DNA from: Prorocentrum cordatum | Taxonomy: Eukaryota; Sar; Dinophyceae; Prorocentrales; Prorocentraceae | Direction of reading: 5' to 3' | NCBI GenBank assembly: GCA_963575745.1 | Contig: CAUYUJ010020186.1 | Coordinates: 52,501 to 92,500 of the forward strand | Length of the DNA: 40,000 bases | Shown: one piece after another, positions 1-11,160 of the stretch | How positions within the stretch are numbered: position 1 is the stretch's first letter | Layout: each line of letters starts with the position of its first letter | The notes under the pieces: model-generated | The model's database searches: none | What the model was told of the DNA's origin: nothing | The model's input: the letters and a program-made list of their open reading frames with translations, nothing else | Made by a program: the position numbers and the translations under genes

Positions 1-300
1 ATCCTCACAAAACCGGCCCCCAGAGCCTCCCCGAGGAGGCCTTCCGAGGCCCCCCCTGTTCCATTTCCGGCGCGATCCGGCGACGGCTGCCAAACTGGCG
101 CCCTCGCGTGGGACATCCTCACAAAACCGGCCCCTGGAGCCTCCCCGAGGAGGCCTTCCGAGGCCCCCATTGTTCTATTTCTGGCGCGATCCGGCGACGA
201 CTGCCGAACCGGCGCCCTCGCGTGGGACATCCTCACAAAACCGGCCTTCCGGAGCCTCCCCGAGGAGGCCTTCAAAGGCCTCTCTCTCCCCCTCGGCCTC
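1..300. repeat. 114-bp tandem repeat, about 2.6 units
   Basis: The block starting ATCCTCACAAAACCGGCC recurs at 1, 115 and 229, an exact 114-bp period with few differences between units. The third unit decays after about 70 bases. The period is a multiple of three, so a 38-residue repeat can be read in several frames, but no frame shows a known domain and I do not call it coding. The left edge is cut by the window. Confidence 0.9.
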
Positions 301-326
301 TGGGGCGGGGGGGGGCGGAGAGGACG

Positions 327-535
327 GAAGAGGAGGAGGAGGAGAAGGACGAGGAGGAGGAGGAGGAGGAGGAGGAGGAGGAGGAGGAGGAGGAAAAGGA
401 GGAGGAGGAGGAGGAGGAGGAGGAGGAGGGAGGAGGAGGAGGAGGAGGGGGAGGGGGTGGGGGAGGAGGAAGCGGGAGGGGAGGGGGAGGAGGAGGAGGA
501 CGAAGAGGAGGAGAGCTGGGAGAGGAAGGGGAGGA
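327..535. repeat. GGA/GAG purine microsatellite
   Basis: Nearly uninterrupted GGA/GAG trinucleotides with short G runs. Long poly-Glu, poly-Gly or poly-Arg frames here come only from base composition. Confidence 0.9.
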
Positions 536-975
536 GGGGCGCCCCCTCGCGAGCCTCGCCCCCCTGATCCTCACACTCATTTTCCTCTCGTTCATTTCCC
601 TCTCGCCCAGGAGCGCGCGTCCCCTCTTCTATATACAGAAACTCCCGATCAACCGCAGAGCGGCCGATGTTCAGACAATATCTTTGGCGGGGAGATGTGT
701 TTTCAGACAAGGACCTGATGGCACTCACGTAGGACGCAATACGTAACGTCGTAATCGTCCTCTCGTACTGCTAGAAATGTGCCCCTTCCTTTCTCCAGGG
801 CCCAGACGGGACGGCCTGGTCGGCTGGGCCAGCCTGGCGGGCAGACCGTTCCCCTCCAAGCGGCGCTGCTGCGTGGGGTCCTCGGCAACATAGCTGCCGA
901 CAGACCCCTGGGAAACTGTGCTGTCTCCTTGGGATGACGTTTTCGATGGTGGGAAATGCACCGCGGAATTTCTCA
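536..975. other. No recognisable gene
   Basis: Mixed-composition sequence between the purine tract and the dUTPase-like relic. It lies downstream of that relic on the minus strand, so it could be the rest of the same decayed retroelement, but I see no domain, terminal repeat or RNA gene. Confidence 0.5.
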
Positions 976-1450
976 TGGTGGAATCTTGGCTGCGTGTCGT
1001 CTTGTCAGTGTGTCCGTACCCCCCAGGACCGCGGGAGGAAGGTTGATAACGACCACTGAATCAATCATGACGCGTTCCAAGATGAATGGAACGATTCGTT
1101 GGCCCTGATCGACCACGGACGTCCGCGGGCTGGTGTTGCGCATGATCACCATGATCTCGCCGCTATAGTCGGGATCCACCACTGCGATGTCGATGCCCTT
1201 GGAGGGCCACTCATGACTGCGGGGCTATCCGCAGGTAAGTGCCCGGCGATGCAAGAGCGGCCACAACCGTAGACACCAGCTCGCGACCACGAGTCGCAAC
1301 ACTGACGTCCGTGCAGGCGGCTCGGTCGTAGCCTGCTGCATGAGGTGTGTCCCGCACTGGTGCTTGTGAGTTGGGGCTGAGAAGCTGAATTTTGAGTTGT
1401 TTCAACTCGCGGGCGTCGTTGGTGTCGTTGTCCTGGTGTTCGTTGCCCAT
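976..1450 (-). pseudogene. dUTPase-like domain, broken (retrotransposon relic?)
   Basis: Read on the minus strand, this has the ordered trimeric dUTPase motifs. A segment beginning LKIQLLSPNSQAPVR leads into the motif 1-like AAGYD. GTYLRIAPQS matches motif 2. GIDIAVVDPDYSGEI matches motif 3. QGQRIVPFILERV resembles motif 4. The family hydrolyses dUTP to dUMP. Directly after the motif 2 serine there is an in-frame stop (about 1211), and the rest continues in another frame (1182 down to 976), so it cannot make an intact enzyme. The C-terminal glycine-rich motif 5 is not recognisable. dUTPase domains occur in some LTR retrotransposon polyproteins, and the isolated, decayed state fits such a relic better than a cellular gene. 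I see no reverse transcriptase or integrase beside it. Confidence 0.7.
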
Positions 1451-2334
1451 TGCTAGTAGTGTGAGCTGCTTGGGTGGTAGTCCCCTGTCGGTGGTTGGAG
1501 GTGGTCAAAAGGACCGACAGGTATGCGTATGTGTCCACTTGGATCTGAGTCTATGACGAAGTGGATGGTGTCTGGGCTCAAATTCATTCCGTAGACTCGA
1601 GGACAGGGAAACGCCACGCGTTTATACGATACGCTTGTCTCCAAAACCCCGTTGTTGAGGACTGCATGCGTTGCAAGCCACAAGCGGCAGGGAGATTGAA
1701 ACCATTGCCCTCCACTGCAGGAGCACGCATGAAGTGTAGGCTGGTACCTGTGCGCGTTTGCCCACACCTGCTACGCAGACTGGAGACGTCAGTTTCTTTT
1801 CTGTGGGCTGGAGCCTCGCCATCCGCCATCATGGCTGTCGGCCAAGTTCATCTCGAAGCGTGGCCCCCATGGGCTGGCCCAGGCGCCGGCCTCCCAGGCG
1901 CCCTCCTGCGACCCTGGGCGCTTCCAGCGCGCTCCCAGGCGCGCCCCCCTGCGGTGCGGCCCTTCTCCTCCTCGGGCGCGAGGGCAGGCAAAGGGGGGGG
2001 GGGGGCACGGCGCGCCCCCCAAATGCGGCCGCCCCTCGCTAGGGTGCGTTTGAAGCGAGAGGGGGGGAGGTGGGTGGGAAGATTCCACAAACGAGTTCGC
2101 TCCCCCCCCCCCAGCGTACTCGAATGCCCCACACAAGGAAAGAAATGGCTCCATCTGGACAGGGGGGGGATACGGTTTTCGGTCGAGTGGTCTCCTCACA
2201 CTGTGCCCTCGAGGCTGCACGTGCCAGGGCCGACGCACTCGGGGCCGCGTCTTCTGAATCTGACGCCCCCTCCAGGGCGTGAGGCTGGCCTCGGAAGCGC
2301 CCCGGCTGCAGGCGGGCTGTGCCCACACCTCCCC
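1451..2334. other. No confident gene; possible upstream part of the dUTPase relic
   Basis: A minus-strand reading frame (1453-1767) ends just before the dUTPase-like frame and could be decayed polyprotein from the same element, but it matches nothing I recognise. From 1850 on the DNA is C/G-rich with homopolymer runs (for example 1995-2005) and the open frames are compositional. Confidence 0.4.
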
Positions 2335-2432
2335 TCCCCATCCACTCCCTCCCCTCCCCTTCCCTCCCTCCCCTTCCATCCCTCCCTCCCCTCCCCGCCC
2401 CTCCCCTCCCTCCCCTCCCTCCCTCCCTCCAC
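2335..2432. repeat. CCCTCC simple-sequence tract
   Basis: Irregular repeats of CCCTCC/CCCCTCC on the plus strand. Confidence 0.85.
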
Positions 2433-2544
2433 AATTACTCAATATGAAAATACTCTCCCTCTTCCCCTGATGGCGTCCGGGTGATGGCCGCGCACCCTCC
2501 GCGTACTGTTTTTTACACACAGGATTCCCGGGAAATCCCGGGAA

Positions 2545-2710
2545 ACGACTCTCGCTGAGGCGCCGGCGTCATTTTTTCCCAAAATGCTGCTCTCGTTGAG
2601 GCGCCGGCCTCATTTCTGCTCCCGAATCGTTCCGAATCGTGCTCCCGCTGCAGCGTGGGCCTCATTTTCGGATCGGTGTTTGGCCTCCGTCGTTCAGGAT
2701 GGCGTTCTCG
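2545..2710. repeat. Degenerate ~50-bp tandem repeat
   Basis: Three diverged units share CTCKCGYTGAGGCGCCGG followed by a CATTT-containing stretch, starting near 2549, 2591 and 2641. A fourth partial unit may start near 2692. Just before it (2522-2543) is a CCCGGGAAAT duplication. Function unknown. Confidence 0.55.
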
Positions 2711-2765
2711 CCCCAGCGCGGGCCTTTTTCTCGCGCGCCCATCCGCCCGCCACCACCGCGCCGCA

Positions 2766-2858
2766 CCGCCACCACCACCACCACCACCACCACCACCACC
2801 ACCACCACCACCACCACCACCCAGCACCAGCACCAGCACCAGTACCAACACCACCACC

Positions 2859-2889
<31 letters not shown>

Positions 2890-2929
2890 CCACCACCACC
2901 ACCACCACCACCACCACCACCTACGCCCT
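2766..2929. repeat. CAC/ACC trinucleotide microsatellite
   Basis: Two runs of ACC/CAC (2766-2820 and 2865-2921) joined by CAGCAC-type variants. It gives poly-His, poly-Thr or poly-Pro in the three plus frames and poly-Val, Gly or Trp on the other strand. Confidence 0.95.
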
Positions 2930-3050
2930 CCCGCTCCGCTCCGCCTCCCGCTCCCTCCCCTCCCCCATCCCCTCCCCTCTCTCCCCTCCCTCCCCTCCCC
3001 TCCCCTCCCTCCCCTCCCCTCCCTCCCCTCCCCATCCCCTCCCCCGCAGC
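2930..3050. repeat. CCCCTCCCTC pyrimidine tract
   Basis: C-rich polypyrimidine low-complexity sequence directly after the CAC tract. No gene. Confidence 0.85.
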
Positions 3051-5107
3051 CTGCGCAGCCCGCGCAGCCCGCGCCGCCACCTCTTTAATGCCGCAAGGCG
3101 GTGGCGACAGGAGGAAAACTCGCGCCGCGCCGGCGGGGCAGCGCGCGCGGAGAGGCCCGGTGGACGCGATCCGTATCCAGCCCTGGACTTTCCGGGAAGG
3201 GGCGCCAGCCAAAGGACGAGGCGCAGCGGATGTGGATAAACATCTAGCCTCGACGGGGCGATTCTTTACCCATGTCCACTGCGCCTCTGGTTTCGGGGGA
3301 GGGGAGCCCGAAGCTCCAAGACGCGGTGGATGTGGATACGAATCCTGCCCGCGGTGGAGGCCAGCAGGCTGGCCCGGGAGCACGGGCGGGCCCCGCCCCG
3401 AAGAGACGGGGGGCGGAGGCGCCCTCGAATCCGCGAGCAGGGAGGAGCGAGGAGGCAGATCGAGCAGGATGGAGGATCGAGGAGGAGAGGGAGGAGAAAC
3501 ACGGAGGCGGGTCGGAGAGGAGGAGAGGGGCGTGCCGGAGGATCGGGGGGGAGGAGGAAGAGGACAACGACGATCCTCCTTTTCCTCCTTAGCGCCGCGC
3601 CGGCGGGGCAGCGGGCGGAGAGGCCCCGTGGAGGCCCGAAGGCGCGTCCGGCGCACAAGCGAATCGCCCCGAGGAAACAGAGGCGGAAGCGCCCTCTGGA
3701 TCCGCAGGGGGTATCTATCTATCCCAACACGCTCGCGTCGCGAAAAAAAATACGAAGGAACATTTTCACTAGTTGTCGGTCTCGGGGGGCCCTCGCCAGG
3801 CCCTGGGACCGTCAAAGAACGACTCGGGATGAAAACCTATCCCTGGGGAAGGTGTCAGGACTTCAGGGGGCCCCGACTTGAACAAGACAAGGCGGATGCA
3901 CTCTTTGATCCGCAGGGGACACCTACGGTCAGGTACTTTTGCTTAGCGTGTCGCGACGGCGGCCCCGGCGACACGGCATACCCTGCAAGCGGATGGCGTG
4001 TCGCTGAGCTTCGCGGGGCGGGAGGCCAGAAAGACCTCGAGACGTCGACGCTTGGAGGCTGGGACACAGCCAGCGCGTCGCGCCGAGACGTGGTGTGCCG
4101 AAACCGGCGGCGCGCCACGCTGAGCAGTTCCCGACTGCACACAGCACCACCACCGTTCTGCGGCAACCCGTGGGAGCCTCCCATAGCATCATGTTGGCCC
4201 CCGCGAATGGACGCTGGCCGACGCTGGCCGACGCTCAATCGGCGCTGCCTCATCGGCTGCCAGACGCCGGTCGGCGCTCGCGCACTCCAAAGACGGAGCT
4301 GCGAAGCTCTACAAGGCCCCCGGGATCTGCCTGCCTCGACTACTCGCAAGACTGACCCTGGGTAAGAGTGACCTTTGGTGCGCAGCTTTTGGGAGGCCGC
4401 GGGAGGACCAAACACGAGCGCGCAAGACGCCACTTACGCATCGCTTTCGGCAATCGGGGGACCCCACTGGGCCCGCACCAAAGGGCACTCCGGCGAAAGG
4501 TTACTCTTACTACGTCTAGCCGACACTGCCGACCACCACACCGCCACACCGCCGTGCCCAGCCGGGGCCCCAGGGCGGCGCGGCCACTCCCCTGGCCGAG
4601 GCCCGGGGCGCGGCGGCGCACACGAGGCGCACGGGCGAAGGGGCGGCCCCGGCCCGAGCGCCCTCCGCAGAGCCGACCCGCGGTGCCCCGCCGTGCCGTC
4701 CCCGCGAGGCCCGCGGCCTCCGGGCTTGCCCCGCGCCCGCTGCCCTCTCCCAGCCAGCCTCCAGCGTGCCGGGAGGCAGTCGAGACGGAGGGCGCTTTGC
4801 CGGACTCGACGCGCCTGGAGAGGCCGCCTCGGGCCCCAAGGGAGATCAGTGGAGGAAGCTGCCGCAAAAGCAGCCTCGGGCCAGGGGTCGAGACCACCTG
4901 GGGTCCGAGGATGGAACAAAAGCACCATGTCGGGGGTCTGCCCTCCTCCCCCCCCCTCCTCCCACCCCACTCCTCCCACCCCACTCCACCACCCACCAAC
5001 CTAGCCACCTACCCACCACCAAAACCTACCACCACGCCAGACGAGGTCTGGAGGTCCACTTGGATCTCCAAGATGGGCGGAGAGATGGTGGCGCCTTCCC
5101 CAGGTGG
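3051..5107. other. GC-rich region without recognisable gene; short direct repeat
   Basis: CGCCGCGCCGGCGGGGCAGC occurs at about 3123 and again at about 3594, each followed by a GGAGAGGCCC block, so part of this stretch is duplicated. GACGCTGGCC is tandemly repeated near 4210-4230. The long open frames crossing here consist of Arg, Pro, Gly and Ala and show no domain. Confidence 0.5.
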
Positions 5108-5275
5108 CGACATCCGAACGCTACACCCACCAACCATCACTTCTCCTGAATCGATGGGAGGCGAGGGTAAGGTTCGGATTTCGCCACGCGTTCGACGAAA
5201 TTCCGAACCCTACACTCGTCGCCCATCGAATTGCCTGAATCGTTGACCGGCGAGGGTAGGGTTCGGATTTCGACG
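5108..5275. repeat. Tandem repeat of ~87 bp made of inverted-repeat arms
   Basis: The 39-base arm at 5145-5183 (starts CCTGAATCGATGGGAGGCGA) is followed by its inverted copy at 5195-5236, then another direct copy at 5233-5274. A diverged inverted copy precedes it at 5108-5150. The arrangement is therefore minus/plus/minus/plus, a tandem repeat of period about 87 whose unit is palindromic. The arms could form a long cruciform. No coding content seen. Confidence 0.8.
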
Positions 5276-7404
5276 TCGATCCCCTCGACCGTTATCTTCC
5301 GCACTCTCCAAGCGGCAGGCGGCAACGGCAGCAGCGGCCGTGCGGAGGGTGCAGAACCTGGGGGTCGAATGGAGAAGCGCTGCGGAGGATCTCGCGTCCG
5401 ACTCGGGGCAACACGGAGTGGACGGCGGAGGAGCAGCACGCGGGAGACAGAGGAGCACAGAAGCAGCAGCAGGGCGAGAGGAAGAGACGAGAACGGAAGA
5501 AAAAAGGGCGGGGGAGCCGGTGCCCCTCACAGGGACTTGGCCGTCTTCTCCAGCTCGCCCAGCTGCTTCTTTTGGTCGTCGTTCAGCTTGCCCCTCTGAT
5601 CCGATGTCAGCTCCTGGAGACGGCAGCCGGCCGCGCTGACCGCACTCCGCAGCGTGAGCGGCGCCCCTTCCAACGCCGCTGATCAGGTCCCCGGAAAGAC
5701 ACAACAACAGAAAACTTAGACCCCCCCTCCTCTGGGAGGAAAACTAGCCACACACACACACCTGCATCGACCCTGGCAAGGCAAGTCCTGAGCCCAGTAT
5801 GGGTGCCTACGCCCACCTGGCCAATAAGACATGCATACCGATCCTGGGCCCGGCATCTGCCGGGTCAATATGCCACGACTCTAGCACTACATCGACTCTG
5901 GCATTACAGCGACTCCGATTGCTTATCCGACCGACGTGTTGTTGTAAGCACCCCGTGTCGGCACGCTCCTGACTTGTCTGGCCCCTGGTCAGCCGAAACA
6001 CGGATGCTCAGCTGAGGCGCGGCCTGATGAGGGCTGAGCTTGCACTCTTGCTGCCGCTGCCTCCTTTCCAACATTCTCACACTGTGTTGCGACATTCGCG
6101 TATTGCTCCACTACACTGTGTGGTTCATGACTTACTCAGTAGGTCCACGACCCGCGTCTTCCTCCTCCTCCAGCTGGGTGCCGAGCCCAATCGGTGACCC
6201 CTGTCCCGCATTCCGCCGCGTGAGCGGGAGCCCTTGCCGGCGCCGTCGCGGGAAGCCAAGGCCTCTCTGGAGGCCATCCAGAGGCCCGCCGAGGCAACAA
6301 AACACGCAGGCGCGTCAAAGAACCTGGAGGCCGCCTAAATGGAGCCGGAGTGTATGTGGGCTGGCGATCGTGCCGCATCGCCGCAACATCAGCGACGTCG
6401 GGACAAAGGGAATCGGACCCTGGGTCGTGGCGATACCATCTTCTCAGGCCTTACACTCGGAAGGCCTGGAGAACCTCGATCCTCCTTCTCCTCCTCCGAC
6501 GGGGCTCTGACTCGGCACCCGATCGTTGCCCGAGCGCTGCTCTGCCTCCTCTGCCGCCGCCCCGACCGACATCCCCTCGGCGTGCTGCCGCGGGCGGCGG
6601 CATCGCCGGGCCCAGCTCGGCGGGCTGCCTGGCCAACGACGTCCTCCTGGGAGCTTATCATCGCGACGTACTTCTTCCACTCCTGCCCCTGCTGGACCCG
6701 AGGCAAAGAGGAGAGGATGAATGCGAGAAGCAGAGGGAGGAAGAGGAGGGGGGGGGATCGGCGGCGAGCGCGACGCACTTGGCGCCTACCCTCGTTGAAG
6801 CCGTACGACAAGTTCGTGTCGTGACTACTTCGGCGTTGGCTTCTAACACCGTATGGATCGTTCAAATGTGGACGAGTGCGGCTTTTCGATAGCGCGGAAT
6901 GTCCGATATTGGCCGATTCTCACACACTGGTGGCGTTCAACCTTGAACGCCGCCAATGGTTGAACGTGAACCTACCGCGTTGGCATGACGCAAACCTACC
7001 GAAACTCCGACCACCCGCTGATGCGAGCTCGTTTTCCCTTGGGGGACCCGCCGAGATTCCCGCCCTGCGGTCTCTACCTAATATTTGCGGACAAACTTGT
7101 GGTGGGCCAGTAACTCAAAAGCACGGTGGTGACTTCCTTGCCTGTGCTGGCGGCTGGTCTCAACTCCGTGGCGACTGTATTTGCGAAGTCGCTCGTGCTA
7201 CCGACGATGACGAATCTCTCGTTTAAGGTAGCCCCGAGGGCCAAGAAGCCGCGCGACCTGCCTGGACAGCAAGGCTTACCACGCGAGCCGGTTTAGCACT
7301 CCCAAAGCCCAAGATCGAAAAGTCGATTTAGCTGGAGATGTCGACCAGCGAGTGCAGCGTCACATGTATGCTAGATTCGTCCACAGCTTGCGCATTTTGG
7401 ATTG
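5276..7404. other. No recognisable gene
   Basis: Mixed GC-rich sequence. A frame at 6876-7226 (+) has ordinary-looking amino-acid composition but no recognised domain. A perfect 9-bp stem-loop lies at 6932-6951 and is listed separately. Nothing else found. Confidence 0.45.
6932..6951. repeat. Perfect palindrome GGCGTTCAA-CC-TTGAACGCC
   Basis: Nine-base arms with a two-base centre. A near-identical stem occurs at 36054-36073, 29 kb away. Function unknown. Confidence 0.7.
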
Positions 7405-7656
7405 CTATATCTGCACAGCCACATCCTGAAGGGGCGCCGAACTCAGCTTGGCGCGGACCAGTGCCGGGTTGCACCAGTCGAGGGTCAGCGCACGCCAGGT
7501 GTTGAACACTAAATTAGCCAACGCCTCCGTATGCTCCCAAACGTGTAACATATACTTTCGAGCTCTGTTCTCATAGTGCTTGCTGTAGTCGGCGATCAAT
7601 GTGATGGGTGCCGCTGATCTCTGGTGCCAGCCTCTGTCCGAACAGCAAACTTCCAC
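7405..7656 (-). other. Unassigned short open frame, possible gene fragment
   Basis: An 83-codon minus-strand frame with balanced composition (many aromatic and aliphatic residues, unlike the Arg/Pro/Gly frames nearby). I recognise no family. It could be a remnant exon or chance. Only the composition supports it. Confidence 0.15.
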
Positions 7657-10206
7657 GCACTGTCACTGGTACTTCGGCCGCGTGAAGCTCCCGGATACCT
7701 GCGACCCAAGAGTTGCTGCCACTCATTTAACACTGGCCGCCGCAGTGTGGAGGGGGAGGGAGAGGCGGAACAGCAAGGCGAGGCGAGCGCGGTATCTGAT
7801 CCCGCCTCAGATAAGAGCGAGTACCCCCCTGCGCCAGCTTCCATCCATAGTCAATCCTGCACCCCTCCAGGGCAAATTTCTTCCTCCTCATCATCGTCCT
7901 GCTTATCCGCGTTCTCCCCTCTGTATAACATCGCCCCGTGTTCGTCCTCGTCCTCGTCCTGCTCGTCCAAGTTCCCGCGTTACCCCCTCACGCGTTTTCG
8001 AGCGCGCAGACTAGGAGGCCAGGACATCTGAGTGCGCTGCTGATCGTCGTCGTGCTGCGTGCTCTCGTGATCCTCCTCCTGGCCACGTTCCCGCCAGCAG
8101 CATGCGGATCGATACTGGGGCTAAGAAGGAGGAGCAGCAGCAGAGCAGCACTGTGTTGAAGGGGGATGGGAGATGAGGATCGGCAGCAGGATCCTTCCTG
8201 CAGGGGAAGTAGTGCCAGGACCATGCTGGGAAAAAGGGAGGACGAGCGGCAAGAAGATCTCGAAGAAGAAGAAGGGTACCGATCGAGCCCCCGCCCTGTC
8301 TATCGTGGCGCCGAGACACCGCGGTAAAGACAACGTATCGCAAATGTGGCAAGACTCACACGTAGGTCCAGCGCTTCCGATGTCCACCGTGCGACCAACA
8401 CTCAACAATGTTGCTCCATGGCCGCCCAACCTGCAAGATCCCCAAAAGCGCTGCATAGAGGAGCAACAACAGAAACTTGGCTGGGGCCAATACGACAAGG
8501 GTGACGATGAACAGGAGAAGCAGCCGGACTTTGACTGTGGCCCAACGGAAGTGTGGACAAGGAGGGCACCAAGCCGCTCCCCGACGAACATGGTTCTGTG
8601 CTTCCCCTCTACCTCGGGCTTGTAGTGCAGCCTGGAGGACGTCGCCGAATCGACGTAGACGCTGGAAATGATGATGGCACGGGTAATTGTCAGATGAGGG
8701 TGCGGAAAACAAGAGTGAGCGACCGGATTTCGTGGATAACCGGTAATCTACATGCAGACTGGAAGCAGACAGCCTTGATTAGACCACGCACGTGCGGCGC
8801 TCCCCCGCGAGCTCGACTAACAACTCTTGTTATGAGGCAATGGTGGACACAAGGGCTGATCGCGACGGGCATTGATTGAAGGAAGACTGTTCACATGGTG
8901 AGTCTCTCTTGCCAAAGACAACAATGTACGACATTACGGATGCTGCATGGTGCTCATCAGGCGAGTGCGCCACTGGGGATTGCGAAGAAAAAGTCGACGC
9001 ATCTACGCAAACAATCGCTGACGTGCCTGAATTCTTTTCGCACGTAAGCATCGCCTTCACTCAATCTCATGGGGCGTCCATATTACGCACCCTGCTTGCA
9101 CCTCTTCCTGACCATGACACTGGAGCAACACTGAACCGAATGGCTGTACAAGGTCTGCAACGCTGCAGACACTTCGAAAGCAACAACAAGAAGTTTTGGA
9201 ATGTACACTCCCCTTTGCACATTGTTATGTCATGGCTGCTATGCTTGTCCTGTGCTCAATGTGATTCCGGCGGGCAACCAAGCTAAACCATGACTACCGC
9301 TCCCACTAAGCTCTGCTCATGGATTGAATCGTTTCGCACTTGCCTTGCCCAGTAACAGTGCTGGCGTTCCTTCCCACACTAAAACTAAACGTGTATCAGC
9401 ACGCTTGGGGGCGCTTGAATCCTGCTCCCCTTACAAATCTCCTCACTCCGTATCATCCTTGCCTCTTTCCATCCTCCTCATCATTTACCTCGCCCCCTTG
9501 GTCTGAATTTTGGGCTCAGTACCTTCTAAGGAATTGAATTCCCGAACAGAGCTTGCACGAAGGCATCTTGATTATGCTGTGAGGTCTTGGCTGGTGTTAA
9601 CAAGTTCTTCGGCTGGGGCCAATAGTGGGTGCCAGAGGTTTCCATGGACAAGATACAGCGATATTGAAAATAGCCAGCTTCCCCACTGAGGGACAGGGGA
9701 CACCCCAACGGGAAGCAACAGCCATGGAGCAGAGAAAAAAGAAAGGAAGGCGAAGGGAGAAAGAACAAACGCGCTGCGTGAACATCTCGTCGGCGTCCCG
9801 TGCGCTGGCTCATGGGCACCTCGTGGGCTCCCCTGTGCGCTGGGTGGCCTTCCCGTATCTTTGGCCAATGCACACCACTTGCCGTCGCTCGGACGTCCAC
9901 TTCCCGTGCATGTTTCTGTTCCGTGCGTGTTTTTGCTTGCTCGATGGTCCAGGATGGTCCTCGATGGTTCTCGCCGAGAAACGAGCACACGTCCGAGCGA
10001 TGCCAAGACAAAAAAGCGCGCCTCTTGTGCTGGCTGGCCTCTCCAGGTCTGTTCGGCCCGGTGACCCCCCCCTGTGTGGGCGCTCCGTGTGCCTCTCGCG
10101 CGCCCGGATGGCGCTTCTCCGAGTGCGCGCACAGGCTGCACAGCACAGCTTGCACCATGGAGAGGGCAGACAATCCGCCCCGATATAAGAACCACCCCGA
10201 CACGCG
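7657..10206. other. No recognisable gene; two weak coding hints
   Basis: Around 8321-8398 (+) a frame reads TTYRKCGKTHT, a stop, then VQRFRCPPC, a Cys-pair pattern that might be a decayed zinc finger. At 8876-9286 (+) there is a 136-codon frame with normal composition and no known domain. A 241-codon minus frame at 9526-10251 also lacks any recognised motif. None is called as a gene. Confidence 0.35.
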
Positions 10207-10290
10207 AAGCCGTTTAGTAAACGCACCCAAAGAAGGAATCAAACAGGGCAAGGTTGCGTAGTAAACGCCCAGGGCCGTTTAGTAAACGCC
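10207..10290. repeat. Dispersed repeat with palindrome CGTTTAGTAAACG, copy A
   Basis: CGTTTAGTAAACG, a 13-base palindrome centred on G, occurs at 10211-10223 and 10276-10288. The DNA between and around them matches 37752-37822 with a few differences (shared GTAAACGCCCA and GCCGTTTAGT blocks). It is probably a copy of a short dispersed element. Confidence 0.75.
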
Positions 10291-11160
10291 AATTGGCCAG
10301 TCTGGGTGATTTTCCTCCCTTGAACCATCTACCTGTGTGTCTTGAACCACATGAGCTGCCTGCACCAATTACCTCGCAGCCCATAAACCGAACCGCAGGG
10401 ATTGCACCACGTTTTCCGGTGTGGGCCTTGGACACTGGGCCCTTGTATGTTCGATGTGCGCTTTGTGATGCAGTATACGAGACACTCCTCACGCCAAGCT
10501 TTCCTCCTCGTTCTTCCCTCGGTCCTCCTCCTCGTCCTTACTGTCAGCCCCCTCCCAACCCCCATCCCCCCAACAAAAACAGTCTCTGCTTTCTCGCCCT
10601 CCCCTAACCTTTCTCGTCAACAGACGTAATTTAAATGTGTGGGGCTGTGGACTCATGGATGAAACAACCAGCACCTGTTCCCACCCCCCATTCACAATAT
10701 TGAGGACAACTTCAAGGGCCTAAAATCGTTTCCGCAACCGCTTTCGCAATCGATTATCGACACTTCTAGCCAGCTTCCAACAACAGAGCTCATCATGGCG
10801 ATCACCACAGGCAAACCTGAAGCCTCCATTTGCCCATCCTCATCCAGCCTTGCCGCCCTACTCCTCATCCCCTGGAGAGACAGCAAGGTACCGAAACCGC
10901 TACTCCCCGGACATCTCCTGTGGCGCATTCTGACTAGCATTTCGAAGATGATCCAGCCGTGGTGACGAGGGCTCTCCAGGACGAGCAGCGGGATCAGCAC
11001 ATGTCCCTCATCTGATCCTGACCTCCGCTGTGTGTCCAAGTTGACAACCCACAGCCCACGGGTCGCCAAGGCTCCGCATTGTCTGCGGCAACTTGGTCCG
11101 GTGCATTCTCATGATGCTGCGGGCGTGGGGGGGCGCGCCGGACCGACGAGGACACGGGGT
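10291..11160. other. No recognisable gene
   Basis: A 125-codon minus-strand frame at 10692-11069 has balanced composition but matches no family I know. No RNA gene or repeat was recognised. Confidence 0.4.

Noticed and set aside
757-772. CCTCTCGTACT as a fragment of large-subunit rRNA
   Set aside because: The match is only 11 bases and the flanks do not resemble rRNA.
1561-2520. Long open frames on both strands
   Set aside because: Compositional frames in GC-rich, CCTCC-repeat DNA; both strands open at once.
2584-4365. 593-codon plus-strand open frame (and a 373-codon minus frame 2694-3815)
   Set aside because: Built from CAC repeats and GC-rich sequence; His, Pro, Arg and Gly runs, no domain.
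5160-5265. AGGGTAGGGTT as telomere-like repeat
   Set aside because: No tandem TTTAGGG units; it is part of the palindromic repeat.
9526-10251. 241-codon minus-strand frame
   Set aside because: No recognised motif; overlapping frames on the other strand are equally open.
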